A stretch of DNA of 64,000 nt from DVEG01 sp964405435 (GTDB lineage: Bacteria; Cyanobacteriota; Cyanobacteriia; Cyanobacteriales; Oscillatoriaceae): positions 1-64,000 of the forward strand of contig CAYOOD010000021.1 of the NCBI GenBank assembly GCA_964405435.1, read 5' to 3'. Each line of letters begins with the position of its first letter. The stretch's first letter is position 1. Below are positions 15,858 through 25,091 of the stretch, in pieces. The notes beneath the pieces are model-generated. The model had not been told where the DNA came from. It saw only the letters and a list, made by a program, of their open reading frames with translations, and made no database searches. A program made the translations under genes and the position numbers.

Positions 15858-17810
15858 GTGATTTCTAAGTTATTTCGCCTTATTAGCTCCTTAAAACTGG
15901 ACTTGTCAGGTCCTGCCAGCGTCGCGATCGCCTCGGTTGCTTGTACTTTAGTGCTGCTAGCCGTGAGGCTATCGGGCGCTATACAGCCGATCGAGTTGAT
16001 GGTTTACGACCGGATGGTGCTGCGCAGGGCAGATGAAGGCCCCGATCCTCGCTTGCTCGTCGTCGCCATCAGCGACGACGACATCCAGAAGTTCGAGCAA
16101 TCGACGCTCTCCGATCGCGTCGTTGCCCAGATATTAGAGAAGTTATCCGCCTTCGAGCCCAAAGCGATCGGCTTGGACATTTATCGCGACCTGCCCCAAG
16201 GCGAGGGCATTGCGGAACTCAACGCCCAGTTACAAAAGCCGAATGTCTTTGCCATTACCAAAATGGGCGAAGCGGGAACCGGCAAGCTGGAAGTTCCGCC
16301 GCCGCCCGCCATATCTCCAGAACGCATCGGCTTTAACGACTTGGTGAATGACTCCGATGGAGCAATCCGTCGCGGCTTGCTCTTTGGCGAACTCACCCCC
16401 GAAACGACCCTGTTTTCTTTTCCGCTACAGCTTGCGCTCGCTTATCTGACGGCGCGGGGGATCGAGCCGCAAAACAGCGAGAGCAATCCGAAAGAGATTC
16501 GCTGGGGCTCGGCAGTGTTTTTGCCCTTAGAGCCGAATTCTGGGGGATATCAAAAGATTGATGCCAACGGCTATCAAATCCTGCTCAATTACCGATCGCG
16601 CCGCAATGTGGCGCGGCAAGTTTCTCTAACGCAGGTCTTGCTCGGACAAGTCGAGCCGGAGTGGGTGAAAGACAAGATAGTTCTCATCGGCTACACGGCA
16701 CCGAGTAAAAAAGACCTTTTCTTAACCCCCTACACGCCAGCCGATCCGAACAATCCTCGGATGCCCGGGGTGCTGATTCACGCCCACCTCACCAGCCAAA
16801 TCCTCAGTGCTGTTTTGGGCGATCGCCCCTTATTCTGGTTTTGGCCAGAATGGGCAGAAGTGCTCTGGATCGCCGCCTGGTGCTTGGTGGGGGGCACCCT
16901 GGCTTGGCGCAGCCGCCATCCCCTGGTTTTGGCGATCGGATCGGGGGCGATGCTCGCCGTTCTGTTCGGCAGTGGCTTTTACCTGCTGTCGCGCTCTGGA
17001 TGGGTGCCGGTGGCAGCACCGGCGATTGGCTTGCTATTGACCGGCGCTTCTGTGGTGACGTACCGGGCGCACCAAGCCCAACAACAGCAGCAAATGGTGA
17101 TGAAGCTCTTGGGGCAAAATACCTCGCCAGAGATTGCTGATGCCCTCTGGAAAAGTCGCGATCGCTTGCTCAAGCACGGCAAACTGCCAGGAGAAAAGCT
17201 CATCGCCACGATGTTGTTTACCGATCTCAAAGATTTCAGCACCATCTCGGAGCAAATGCAGCCAGAGGTGTTGATGGAGTGGCTCAACGAATATCTCACC
17301 GTCCTGACTCAGGAAGTGCAGGCGCATCACGGCATTATCAACAAGTTTACCGGCGACGGCATCATGGCCGCTTTTGGGGTGCCGATGCCCAGCTCTGACG
17401 ACCGCGCGATCGCCTCTGACGCCTGCAATGCGGTCTGCTGCGGTTTGGCTTTCGGCGATCGCCTCAAGGAACTCAACCAAGACTGGAAGCGGCGCGGCTT
17501 GCCCGTCGTGCAGATGCGGGTCGGGATTTTCACAGGTCCCGTCGTCGTCGGCAGTTTGGGAGGCAAAGATCGCATGGAATACGGCATTATTGGCGATAGC
17601 GTCAACATTGCCTCGCGGCTGGAAAGTGCCGAAAAAGACCGTCAAGCCAGTATTTGTCGGGTTCTGATCGCCAAAGAAACGCTCGATTACCTGCAGGATG
17701 GTTTTATAGTCGAACCTTGGGGGCCGCTGGCCCTCAAGGGGAAACATCAAACCGTCGATGTCTATCGCGTTATCGGGCGCAAGCCAGAAATCGTAGAGAG
17801 CGAAGCGTGA
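15858..17810 (+). CDS. CHASE2-domain class III nucleotide cyclase
   Basis: About 650 residues from GTG 15858; a TTG at 15828 is also possible. An N-terminal membrane segment leads into an extracytoplasmic CHASE2 sensor domain (about 40-330). Three closely spaced membrane helices follow (about 330-405), then a cytoplasmic cyclase domain (about 445-640). Metal-binding aspartates Asp456 (FTDLKDF) and Asp500 (KFTGDG) are present, as are Asn583 and Arg587 for catalysis. The base-selecting pair is Lys496 and Gly576 (YGIIGD) rather than the Lys with Asp or Thr usual for ATP, so the substrate is uncertain. It would turn an outside signal into cAMP or cGMP. A DUF928 gene follows. Confidence 0.9.
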   Translation: MISKLFRLISSLKLDLSGPASVAIASVACTLVLLAVRLSGAIQPIELMVYDRMVLRRADEGPDPRLLVVAISDDDIQKFEQSTLSDRVVAQILEKLSAFEPKAIGLDIYRDLPQGEGIAELNAQLQKPNVFAITKMGEAGTGKLEVPPPPAISPERIGFNDLVNDSDGAIRRGLLFGELTPETTLFSFPLQLALAYLTARGIEPQNSESNPKEIRWGSAVFLPLEPNSGGYQKIDANGYQILLNYRSRRNVARQVSLTQVLLGQVEPEWVKDKIVLIGYTAPSKKDLFLTPYTPADPNNPRMPGVLIHAHLTSQILSAVLGDRPLFWFWPEWAEVLWIAAWCLVGGTLAWRSRHPLVLAIGSGAMLAVLFGSGFYLLSRSGWVPVAAPAIGLLLTGASVVTYRAHQAQQQQQMVMKLLGQNTSPEIADALWKSRDRLLKHGKLPGEKLIATMLFTDLKDFSTISEQMQPEVLMEWLNEYLTVLTQEVQAHHGIINKFTGDGIMAAFGVPMPSSDDRAIASDACNAVCCGLAFGDRLKELNQDWKRRGLPVVQMRVGIFTGPVVVGSLGGKDRMEYGIIGDSVNIASRLESAEKDRQASICRVLIAKETLDYLQDGFIVEPWGPLALKGKHQTVDVYRVIGRKPEIVESEA

Positions 17811-18258
17811 AGGGGGTATAGAGAGTGCGGAGCGTGCTGAGCGGGAGAGAGGGGGAATAGGGGAGAGTGCGGGGATGTTTTGATTTTTCTCCGACGGATG
17901 AAACTCCTGGATGGGTTGCGAGTTCGATAGATAGCCCGGACAAGCGGAAACTTTTGCCCTCGATTTGGGTACATTGATAAGTAGAGCCTCCCGTGAGATC
18001 GCGGCGGAATATCCAGAATTGCTGGCAAGTTGTTTCCGGCGCGATCGCGATCGGATGAAGGAGGCAAGAAATACCGCGCTTTTCTGCTTGTTTTTTTTAA
18101 GCAGATTATTTCATGTTGTTTAAATATTTTACAGGGATTAAGTGATAGATTTCACTTAAAATAGAAATAACTCGGCAGCGCCTCGAGAAACTAGCGAGTT
18201 GCAGCCAGTCGGCAGTAGATTGCTATTAACCTCTATAGAAAATCAGGATTAATTTAAG
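17811..18258. other. 448-bp intergenic region
   Basis: No gene is convincing. The first 70 bases are a purine-rich G/A stretch (GAGCGGGAGAGAGGGGG and similar). The last 150 bases are AT-rich and probably contain the promoter of the DUF928 gene. Confidence 0.5.
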
Positions 18259-19095
18259 ATGCGTCCGAGGAAATTTCATACCAATCTGTTCTCTGCAACC
18301 CTTGCTGTTGGCTTGATTGTGTTCTGTGGATGGGCGAAACAAACGCTAGCAGAGGATTTAACCCCGCCCGATCGGGGGCTGCCAGAGGGGCGGGAAGGAG
18401 GAGGGACTCGCGCGGTTGATTCGCCCGCGCCCGGGATGCCGGATGCGATACAAGAAGCCGGAAACCTCAAGTTTGAGGCTCCGGATCGGGGACGCCCGGA
18501 GGGACGCCGCGAAGGAGCGGGCACTCGCGGCTCGTGCGCGGTCGGGCAAACGCCGCTCACCGCTTTGATACCGGCAACGAATTCCGGGCAAACTCTATCG
18601 GCGCATCCCGCTTTTTTCTTTTACGTTCCGCAAACGCGATCGCGCTCGGCAGAGTTCGCGGTACTCGACGAGAACAATCAGCCGATATACCAGACGAATT
18701 TGAATATCACGGGGATAGAAGGGGTGGTGAGCGTCAGCCTGCCCGATACGCCTGAAAAACCGCTGCTTGAAGTTGGCAAAGATTACAAGTGGCAATTTGT
18801 TATCCTTTGCAACCCCGACACCAAGGAGGACGACTTGATCGTCGATGGCTGGATCGAGCGCGTTCAAGCAGACGAGAGGTTCGCGCAGCAGATAGAAAAG
18901 GCGTCCGGGCGCGATCGCGTCGTTCTCTTAGCCCGATCGGGTTTTTGGTTCGATACCCTGGGCTCTCTAGCCGAGTTGCGATCTGCCGAGCCGAATAATA
19001 CCGCGATCGCCGATGACTGGAGCAATCTCCTGCAATCGGTCGGCTTGGATAAAATAGCCTCAGAGCCCTTGGTGAAAGAACCCGAAAAAGAATAA
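18259..19095 (+). CDS. DUF928 family exported protein
   Basis: 278 residues with a signal peptide (about 1-31, ending TLAED). It then carries two copies of a PDRGxPEGR...GGGTR/GAGTRG motif at about 37-51 and 75-91. The conserved DUF928 core follows: CAVGQTPLTALIP, LSAHPAFFFYVPQT, EVGKDYKWQFVILCNP and VDGWIERV. DUF928 proteins are cyanobacterial, and in other genomes often lie near CHASE2 or CHAT genes. Their function is unknown to me. Its position just after a CHASE2 cyclase suggests a periplasmic partner in signalling, which is inference. Confidence 0.82.
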   Translation: MRPRKFHTNLFSATLAVGLIVFCGWAKQTLAEDLTPPDRGLPEGREGGGTRAVDSPAPGMPDAIQEAGNLKFEAPDRGRPEGRREGAGTRGSCAVGQTPLTALIPATNSGQTLSAHPAFFFYVPQTRSRSAEFAVLDENNQPIYQTNLNITGIEGVVSVSLPDTPEKPLLEVGKDYKWQFVILCNPDTKEDDLIVDGWIERVQADERFAQQIEKASGRDRVVLLARSGFWFDTLGSLAELRSAEPNNTAIADDWSNLLQSVGLDKIASEPLVKEPEKE

Positions 19096-19246
19096 AAGGG
19101 AGAAGAGGGAGAAGAGAAAGAAGAGAAAAGGGAGAAGGGAGAAAAAAGCTGCCTTTTATTGTTTATTCTCGATTCTCCCTATCTCTGAGCGGAAAAGTAG
19201 GAGCGAAGAAGAAAGCGGCTGAGAGTCCGACCCGAATCTCGCGTCC

Positions 19247-20341
19247 CTACTTCAGTTCGCGCAGAGCATTTTCAGCTTTTTGTACCCCCTCAGAATTGCC
19301 CTGCTGTTGAAAAAGCTTGCGAGCTGTCTCAAAAGCCGCGATCGCCTCAGCGGTGCGATCGCGCCCTCGGAAAGCAACCCCCAGATTGTATTGAACTTGT
19401 GCATTCTGGGGCTCCATCTCGACAACTTGAGAATAAGCCACGATCGCCCGCAAGAAATCTTCTTGTTGCAGGCGAATGTCGCCAATCGCCACCTGAGCTG
19501 CGGTTAACTTGGGATTGAGAGATATCGCCTGTTGATAAGCATCGACCGCCCGTTCGTAATCCTTCTGAGTGTGGTAAATTTGGCCAATTTGGAAGGGGAT
19601 GTCGGCGTTGTTGGGTTCTACCTGGGCAGCGCGTTCAAACTCGACTCTCGCGCCGTTGAGGTTGCCTTGTGCCAGAAAAGCGCTGCCCAAATTCAGCAGA
19701 ATGCTGCCTTGCCGGGGAGCTAGCTGAGCCGCCGCCTGCAGGTAGGCGATCGCGTTGGTGGGATCGCCCTGCATCAGGAGCAGCGATCCCACCGACTCGT
19801 AAGCCTTCCAGTTCGATCGGTCCAAGGCGATCGCCTCTTGGAAGGCATTCATCGCCCCGGTGTAGTCTTTTTGACGCAACAGCACCACCCCCAGCCCGAC
19901 GCGGGCATTGACATTTTTCGGATCGAGCGCCGCCGCCTGACGGTAGGCTGCCGCCGCTCCCGCATTGTCTCCGGCATGGGCGAGGCTGTATCCGAGGGCA
20001 TATTGAAAATCGCCATTCTTGGGATCGAGGGCAACCGCTTGTTGGTAGGCAGCGATCGCAGCAGTGAAGTTGTCCTGACGCGCCTGCAGGTAGCCGATGC
20101 CAGAATAAATCCGGGCATTCCTGGCGTCCAAGCTGGCGGCTTGTTGGTAAATGGCCAGGGCGCTAGAAAAGTCGCCAGCGTCCACCAGCTCCCGCGCCTG
20201 ACGCAAAAGCTGCCTGAGCTGCTGGTTGTTATTGGTTTGAGAAACGGGCTCTTGAGCGCGGACGAGCGGGGGCTGCGCGATCGCGATCGCTCCTAAAAAC
20301 AAGAGACTGAGCGTGAATAGAGTCGATTTTTGCACGGCCAA
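19247..20341 (-). CDS. exported tetratricopeptide-repeat protein
   Basis: 364 residues with a signal peptide (about 1-30, AQPPLVRAQE). About nine consecutive 34-residue TPR units follow (for example AIAAYQQAVALDPKNGDFQY), covering residues 45-355. It is a protein-interaction scaffold, probably periplasmic. No catalytic domain is visible. It lies convergent to the DUF928 gene and divergent from the YbjQ gene. The partner is unknown. Confidence 0.82.
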   Translation of the reverse strand: MAVQKSTLFTLSLLFLGAIAIAQPPLVRAQEPVSQTNNNQQLRQLLRQARELVDAGDFSSALAIYQQAASLDARNARIYSGIGYLQARQDNFTAAIAAYQQAVALDPKNGDFQYALGYSLAHAGDNAGAAAAYRQAAALDPKNVNARVGLGVVLLRQKDYTGAMNAFQEAIALDRSNWKAYESVGSLLLMQGDPTNAIAYLQAAAQLAPRQGSILLNLGSAFLAQGNLNGARVEFERAAQVEPNNADIPFQIGQIYHTQKDYERAVDAYQQAISLNPKLTAAQVAIGDIRLQQEDFLRAIVAYSQVVEMEPQNAQVQYNLGVAFRGRDRTAEAIAAFETARKLFQQQGNSEGVQKAENALRELK

Positions 20342-20451
20342 AGAAATTCCTGATACTGCTATGTGTTACTGTTGGATCGCTGTTGATTCAAGAAGAATTC
20401 AGGTTAAAACCCGCATGGGTAAGAAGTATTTCGCATCATCGAGGACAGTGT

Positions 20452-20781
20452 ATGATTTTAACAACAACAGACACCATTCAAGGAGCGATCGTTCAAACCT
20501 ACTTGGGGGTTGTCACGGCTGAAGTCGTCTACGGCAGCAATGCCCTGCGGGATTTCTTCGCCGGCATTCGCGACATTATCGGCGGGCGCACGGGCGGTTA
20601 CGAAGAGATTTTTCAGCTCGGACAGCGGGAAGCCCTCGCCGAACTGGAACAACGCGCCAGACAGCTAGGCGCTGATGCCGTTCTCGGCATCGAAATCGAT
20701 ACCGGCAGCATCAATGTTGACAACCGAGGAGCCCTGCTGCTGATCACTGCCTGCGGCACGGCGGTTAAATTGCAGCGCTAA
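20452..20781 (+). CDS. YbjQ / UPF0145 family protein
   Basis: 109 residues from ATG 20452, supported by GAGGACAG upstream. The family signature is present: TTTDTIQGAIVQTYLGVV, ALAELEQRARQLGADAV and a C-terminal TACGTAVKL. Members are small cytoplasmic oligomers, sometimes called heavy-metal binding; true function is unsettled. It stands alone. Confidence 0.87.
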   Translation: MILTTTDTIQGAIVQTYLGVVTAEVVYGSNALRDFFAGIRDIIGGRTGGYEEIFQLGQREALAELEQRARQLGADAVLGIEIDTGSINVDNRGALLLITACGTAVKLQR

Positions 20782-20869
20782 TACAAATTAGCTTGAACAA
20801 TCTGGAGATTTAAGGTCAGAAAACCTACCCACTGAACACTTTAACCTTGAATCTCTAGTAATAATTGCA

Positions 20870-21451
20870 CTAACGCTGACGGGCATAGCGTCCGACGAGT
20901 TCAGCCGATGCCAGGACGTGCCCTTCCATCGCTTTCTGCAGTTGGGCTTTGGCGGCTCCGGGCTCTAGCCCGACTTTTTTGTCCAGCGCATAGAGCTTGA
21001 AAAAATAGCGGTGGGTGCCGCTGGGCGGACAAGGGCCACCATATCCCGACTTGCGGAAGTCATTCTTTCCCTGAACGCCTCCGGCAGGCAGTTTGGCGAC
21101 AGCAGGAACCGCTTCCGGGAGTTGGCGCATTTCAGGGGGCAAGTCGTAGAGTACCCAGTGAACAAATGTCCCCATCGGCGCGTCGGGATCGTCGCAAATC
21201 AGGGCGAAGCTTTGGGTGCCGGCAGGGGGTTCGTCCCAGCGCAGGGGCGGGGAAATATTGTCGCGATCGCAGGTATATTTCGGCGGAATAGCGCCGCTGG
21301 CTTCAAAAGCACTACTTTCGAGTTTCATCGTTTTAACCGCGAGTTGAGATTGCTCGATCGGGCTGAGTTCGGCAGATTTGCAACCGCCCAGCAACAGCCC
21401 TACTAACGATAAGAAATAAATATGCTTCAGCAGAAAAATTCGACGTTTCAT
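20870..21451 (-). CDS. YbhB/YbcL family (PEBP / Raf kinase inhibitor-like) lipoprotein
   Basis: 193 residues. The N-terminus is a lipoprotein signal with lipobox LLLGGC (Cys at about 24), so it is probably lipid-anchored outside the cytoplasm. The PEBP core is clear: DNISPPLRWDEPPAGTQS, CDDPDAPMGTFVHWVLYDL, and GYGGPCPPSGTHRYFF with its anion-binding pocket residues. The role of bacterial members is poorly known. No operon partner. Confidence 0.9.
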   Translation of the reverse strand: MKRRIFLLKHIYFLSLVGLLLGGCKSAELSPIEQSQLAVKTMKLESSAFEASGAIPPKYTCDRDNISPPLRWDEPPAGTQSFALICDDPDAPMGTFVHWVLYDLPPEMRQLPEAVPAVAKLPAGGVQGKNDFRKSGYGGPCPPSGTHRYFFKLYALDKKVGLEPGAAKAQLQKAMEGHVLASAELVGRYARQR

Positions 21452-21564
21452 AAAGCGCGATTAGCCTCAGTGCAGGCTTGCTAATATACTATCGAGAAAA
21501 TGCGGCGCTTGTCTCGATATAGGGGGAGTTGGAGCGATCGCCCCTCTTAGATGGGGCAGGCTGT

Positions 21565-22953
21565 TTATTGAGCAGCCCGTCTCCAAATATAAACGCATTT
21601 TCGCAATTCTTCCCTCCCGTGTTCCCCCATCTGCTGACTGCTATTTCCCTTGCTCGCCGGCAACACCCAGATCGCTTCAACTTCAAACCCGGCTTGTCGG
21701 GCAATATCCGATAAAATTAAATCCACAGGAATCGTCGCTCCCTGATAGCGCACGTTGTCATTAACGAGAATGAAGGGAGCCCCAGGCTTGAGAAGGCGGG
21801 CACACTCAAAAATCAGCAGCGACATCTCGAAAAAATAGTAGCGAACCATTCGCACTATCCCCGAATTATTCAGAGCTTTCTCTGCCTTTTGGTGTTCCAG
21901 ATATTTGAGAATCGCTTGTAAAGCCTCTTGAGAGTCGAAAGCTGCCGCCGCCCGGGAGTAAACCCCAGCAAAGTTTGACTTTAACTCCGGCTTCTCTCGA
22001 TTTTCAACAGTACACGAGAGAAGCTCCTGCCGCAAGTGCCGAACCTCTCCTTCATTCAAACCCAAGAGTGCCAATTCAAGCGCGTAAGTTCGCGTATAAT
22101 CGTAGCGATTGCAGTAGGGGGGAGAAGTGAGGATACAATCCACTGTTTGCGCCGCAAATTTTGGCAGGAGAGTCAGGCAAGAGCCTTGATAAATGTCAAT
22201 GTTTGTAGAGTCAACTTGCCGGGGTGAGTTCTGACAGGTAATATCCGTCCAAATCTCCTCTAATTTTTGCGCGATCGCCCTTTTAAAGCTCTCGATCGTC
22301 CCTTTATTAAATTGCTTTTTAGCTTGTCTGCGCCCAGCCCGATAGTCCCAGCGCAGATATTGCCCGTCTTTGCGAGTATAGCTGATATCTTCCAGCACGC
22401 AAAGAGCTGCAAACCGCAACAAACGCTTTATCAATGGCGAAGTTTCTTTTTCTAAAGCAGCTAAATACTGACTGAGGAATCTTTCGGTTTCTTCGGGAAA
22501 CGCACCGCTTGTAATTTTGAGATGAGGGAAGGGTTTTGGTTGTGGCTCGTCAGCCCAATTTTCTTGATTTTGCCACCGCTGAATCACCTCTCGAACCCCC
22601 GACAAATCTTGATTGAGTAAGTCTCGGCGAACCTGGATTATTTCACAGGCGAGCGGCAGCAGTTCTATGCCCACTGCATGACACCCGAATTCGCCAGCCG
22701 CGAACAAAGTTGTCCCGCTCCCGGCAAAGGGATCGAGAACAGTTCCCGATGAGATTTTCACTTGCTCGAAAATATAACGAATCAGCGGGTATGAAAATCC
22801 TTCTTTGTACTTAAACCACCGATATCCCGGCAATTTTTTATTCGCTTGGAAGCTGACAAGCATCCGATTCAGATCGGGGTTAATCTTCAGTTTTTCGCGA
22901 AACTGTTCTTGCAGCTTCGCATTGGTTTGGCGGATGATGTCGAGATGGTTCAT
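21565..22953 (-). CDS. solitary DNA methyltransferase (N4-cytosine/N6-adenine type)
   Basis: 462 residues. The AdoMet motif DPFAGSGTTLFAAGEFG lies near residues 73-89 and the catalytic TSPPY near 275-279. The binding motif therefore precedes the catalytic one by about 200 residues, the reverse of the common beta class. TSPPY favours N4-cytosine, but adenine cannot be excluded. No restriction endonuclease is adjacent. It could be a regulatory or orphan methylase. Its target cannot be read from sequence. Confidence 0.85.
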   Translation of the reverse strand: MNHLDIIRQTNAKLQEQFREKLKINPDLNRMLVSFQANKKLPGYRWFKYKEGFSYPLIRYIFEQVKISSGTVLDPFAGSGTTLFAAGEFGCHAVGIELLPLACEIIQVRRDLLNQDLSGVREVIQRWQNQENWADEPQPKPFPHLKITSGAFPEETERFLSQYLAALEKETSPLIKRLLRFAALCVLEDISYTRKDGQYLRWDYRAGRRQAKKQFNKGTIESFKRAIAQKLEEIWTDITCQNSPRQVDSTNIDIYQGSCLTLLPKFAAQTVDCILTSPPYCNRYDYTRTYALELALLGLNEGEVRHLRQELLSCTVENREKPELKSNFAGVYSRAAAAFDSQEALQAILKYLEHQKAEKALNNSGIVRMVRYYFFEMSLLIFECARLLKPGAPFILVNDNVRYQGATIPVDLILSDIARQAGFEVEAIWVLPASKGNSSQQMGEHGREELRKCVYIWRRAAQ

Positions 22954-23080
22954 CTAAATTGTGAATTTTAGGGGAGAAAGTTGAGTGAAGAGAGGGGGAG
23001 ACTGGCAGAAGAAGCGATCGCATCCTTCTTTTCTCCTATCTGGCAAAAAGGAAAAAGCGCTCCCCCCCCTAAAAATCCTA

Positions 23081-23986
23081 CTAAATCACCGTCGCCGTTA
23101 GGGCGAGATTGTAATTGGTATCCCCTTCAAATTGAATCACCCGAACAAAGTAAGTCCCCGCCGCTAAGCTGTTGAGGGTAATTGCTTCATTGCTAGTGCC
23201 TTCATTCTCAGAAAAGCCGAGAATTTCATTGGCATCAATGACATTATCGCCGTTGAAATCTCGAATAACCTCTATATCAGGATCGGCAGTCAATCCGCTC
23301 AAGCTTACGTTCAAATTGCTGGCGCTAGGGAGGATAAATCGGTAAATATCAATGGAATCGGCATTGCCTACAAATTCACTCACGTTTCGGGTGCCGCTGA
23401 GGTTGCCCAAATCCACTGCTGTACTCAGTTCGGCTGTGGCTGGAGCAATAGTGCTGCCCCCGGCAGGATTCCCACCAGTGCTGCCTTGACGTCCCTCTTT
23501 TACGCCATTGACGACAAAATGTTCGAGAGCCTGAAAGTTGTTGAAGCCAGCCGCGCGCAAATCGGCGTTATTATTCAGGTAAAAGTTGACGTCGAAACTC
23601 CGAGAAGCGACTCGCCCTTCTCGAATGCCGTTGTTGAGGAAGTGTTCAAATAATTCCTCGTTATCCAGGCTAGCTGCCTGCAAGTCGGCATAGAGCGATC
23701 GATAGTAATTGGCATCAAACACGAGAGAATAAATGCGCCCTTCTTCGACGCCAAATGTCTCCAAATGGTCGAGTAATTGGCGGTTTGTCGTCAAACCCGC
23801 TGCGGCTAAGTCGGGGTTGCTAGCCCGGTAGACGTTGAGATCCACCAGGGGCGAGAATAGCCGTCCCTCGTCTATGCCATTGAACTCGAAGTGATCGAAT
23901 AATTCTTCGTCGGTTGTCAGCCCTGCATCTCCCAAGTCTGGGTAGATGTTAAAATAAAAATCTGGATCGAATACGTCGATGGTCAT
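23081..23986 (-). CDS. surface-type repeat protein with pre-peptidase C-terminal-like domain
   Basis: 301 residues without a classical signal peptide. Residues 5-170 are four repeats of about 41 residues with the pattern FDxxFY...PDL..AGL...LF.HF...GI.EGR, known from cyanobacterial surface and calcium-binding proteins. The C-terminal 115 residues (VDLGNLSGTRNVSEFVG ... YFVRVIQFEGDTNYNLAL) look like a PPC beta-sandwich. Probably secreted without cleavage or surface-attached. Exact role unknown. Confidence 0.75.
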   Translation of the reverse strand: MTIDVFDPDFYFNIYPDLGDAGLTTDEELFDHFEFNGIDEGRLFSPLVDLNVYRASNPDLAAAGLTTNRQLLDHLETFGVEEGRIYSLVFDANYYRSLYADLQAASLDNEELFEHFLNNGIREGRVASRSFDVNFYLNNNADLRAAGFNNFQALEHFVVNGVKEGRQGSTGGNPAGGSTIAPATAELSTAVDLGNLSGTRNVSEFVGNADSIDIYRFILPSASNLNVSLSGLTADPDIEVIRDFNGDNVIDANEILGFSENEGTSNEAITLNSLAAGTYFVRVIQFEGDTNYNLALTATVI

Positions 23987-24104
23987 CTGTTAGTTCTCCG
24001 CTTGACTGTTTACTATAATAGTTTAAATTGATTTGAGGAGTCGCTCTGGCGAGCGAGGGATGCCATTTGGCAGCGGGTGAGGAGGCGATCGCACCCTTTC
24101 TGGC

Positions 24105-24236
24105 TTATTCCGGATTGCGACTGATTATTGCATCCAGTTGATTCACCACCGCCGTGCTGTACTGAATGGCGTCTTCAAAATCCCTGAAATTGGCTGCTAG
24201 TGCCATCGCGATCGCCAAGTTACCTGCCGCCTTCAT
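24105..24236 (-). pseudogene. remnant of a PIN-domain (VapC-like) toxin
   Basis: A 43-codon open stretch ends with NFRDFEDAIQYSTAVVNQL followed by DAIISRNPE and a stop. DFEDAIQ...DAI.TRN is the C-terminal active-site region of PIN ribonucleases. The N-terminal half of the domain and the usual residues after RNP are missing. An AGGAGA with an ATG lies just upstream at about 24265, perhaps from a lost antitoxin or toxin start. I read it as a decayed toxin-antitoxin locus. Confidence 0.55.
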
Positions 24237-24335
24237 TTGTCCCTTGACTTGGTACGTCGCATGGCATTCTCCTGTGAGTTCGTTTTTATTTTCTAGTATC
24301 CGAGCAAAACCTACAATAATCTTCTAGCTACCATC

Positions 24336-24728
24336 CTATTCTAACAATCTCTCGATCTCCTTCAACACGTCTGCCAACATCGGAGCATTTGAGGGGACGA
24401 TATTATCTTCGCTCCCCTCATGCTTGTGATGGGGATAATTCGGGAAATCAAGTCTCGGCTGATGCGGTGAGTTATCATAGCGAAAAATCAGACGCTTCGC
24501 GCTATCCATGTACTGATAAGAGTACATATCGCGCTTGGCGAACGTTCTGACATCCACGAACTCGCGCAGGTAGAAAACGGAACCGTCAGCCATGTTGATT
24601 TGGCTGCGAATGAAACCCCTATAACTACTTCGCTTGTCACATATAAGATCGATAGACTGGACGACTTTACAGGCTTCAATTGCCTCCCGAACTTCCTGAA
24701 AATACTCGTCAATTAACAAATTCAACAC
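24336..24728 (-). CDS. TumE-like toxin (DUF6516 family)
   Basis: 130 residues. The protein begins LIDEYFQEVREAIEAC and has a central ADGSVFYLREFVDV strand pair and RYDNSPHQPRLDFPNYPHHKH. These match the DUF6516 / TumE toxin family as I know it. The histidine-rich PHHKH segment is typical. Its start overlaps the 3' end of the upstream antitoxin gene by 20 bp, the usual coupled arrangement. Target is unknown. Confidence 0.72.
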   Translation of the reverse strand: MLNLLIDEYFQEVREAIEACKVVQSIDLICDKRSSYRGFIRSQINMADGSVFYLREFVDVRTFAKRDMYSYQYMDSAKRLIFRYDNSPHQPRLDFPNYPHHKHEGSEDNIVPSNAPMLADVLKEIERLLE

Positions 24729-25005
24729 CTCTTAATTGCGCGGCATCTTCTTGCAAACCTTTCAGCATCCGAGATTCTCCGATCCACTCGTCAAACTCCA
24801 TATCCAGTCTGTGGGTAATCTCGCCATTTTCAAAGCGACGCAGAAACTCTTCAGTGGACATCTCATATTTAGCTTCAAATTCCCGGAGCCGTTCTTCTCC
24901 GATGCGGATGCCATTTTCGATATCTCGCAATCGCTCTGCCAGCGCTTCTTCCAGTAGCTGTTTTACCGAGTCCGGGCGATCGCATATAATCTTCAATTCA
25001 GCCAT
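24709..25005 (-). CDS. TumA-like antitoxin
   Basis: 98 residues, acidic and largely helical, with no recognised DNA-binding motif. It contains MSTEEFLRRFENGEITH and DEWIGESRMLKGLQE. It lies immediately upstream of the TumE-like gene, overlapping by 20 bp. The role as antitoxin follows from position, size and charge. metH lies downstream of nothing here: the pair is separate from it, starting 86 bp past the metH stop. Confidence 0.68.
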   Translation of the reverse strand: MAELKIICDRPDSVKQLLEEALAERLRDIENGIRIGEERLREFEAKYEMSTEEFLRRFENGEITHRLDMEFDEWIGESRMLKGLQEDAAQLRGVEFVN

Positions 25006-25091
25006 GTTTTCCTCTCTTGCAAGCGATTCAAATTATTCCCCGCCTTTTCAGTCTAGCAAAAGTAGGGTGGCAGCGCCACCCTACCTGTACC

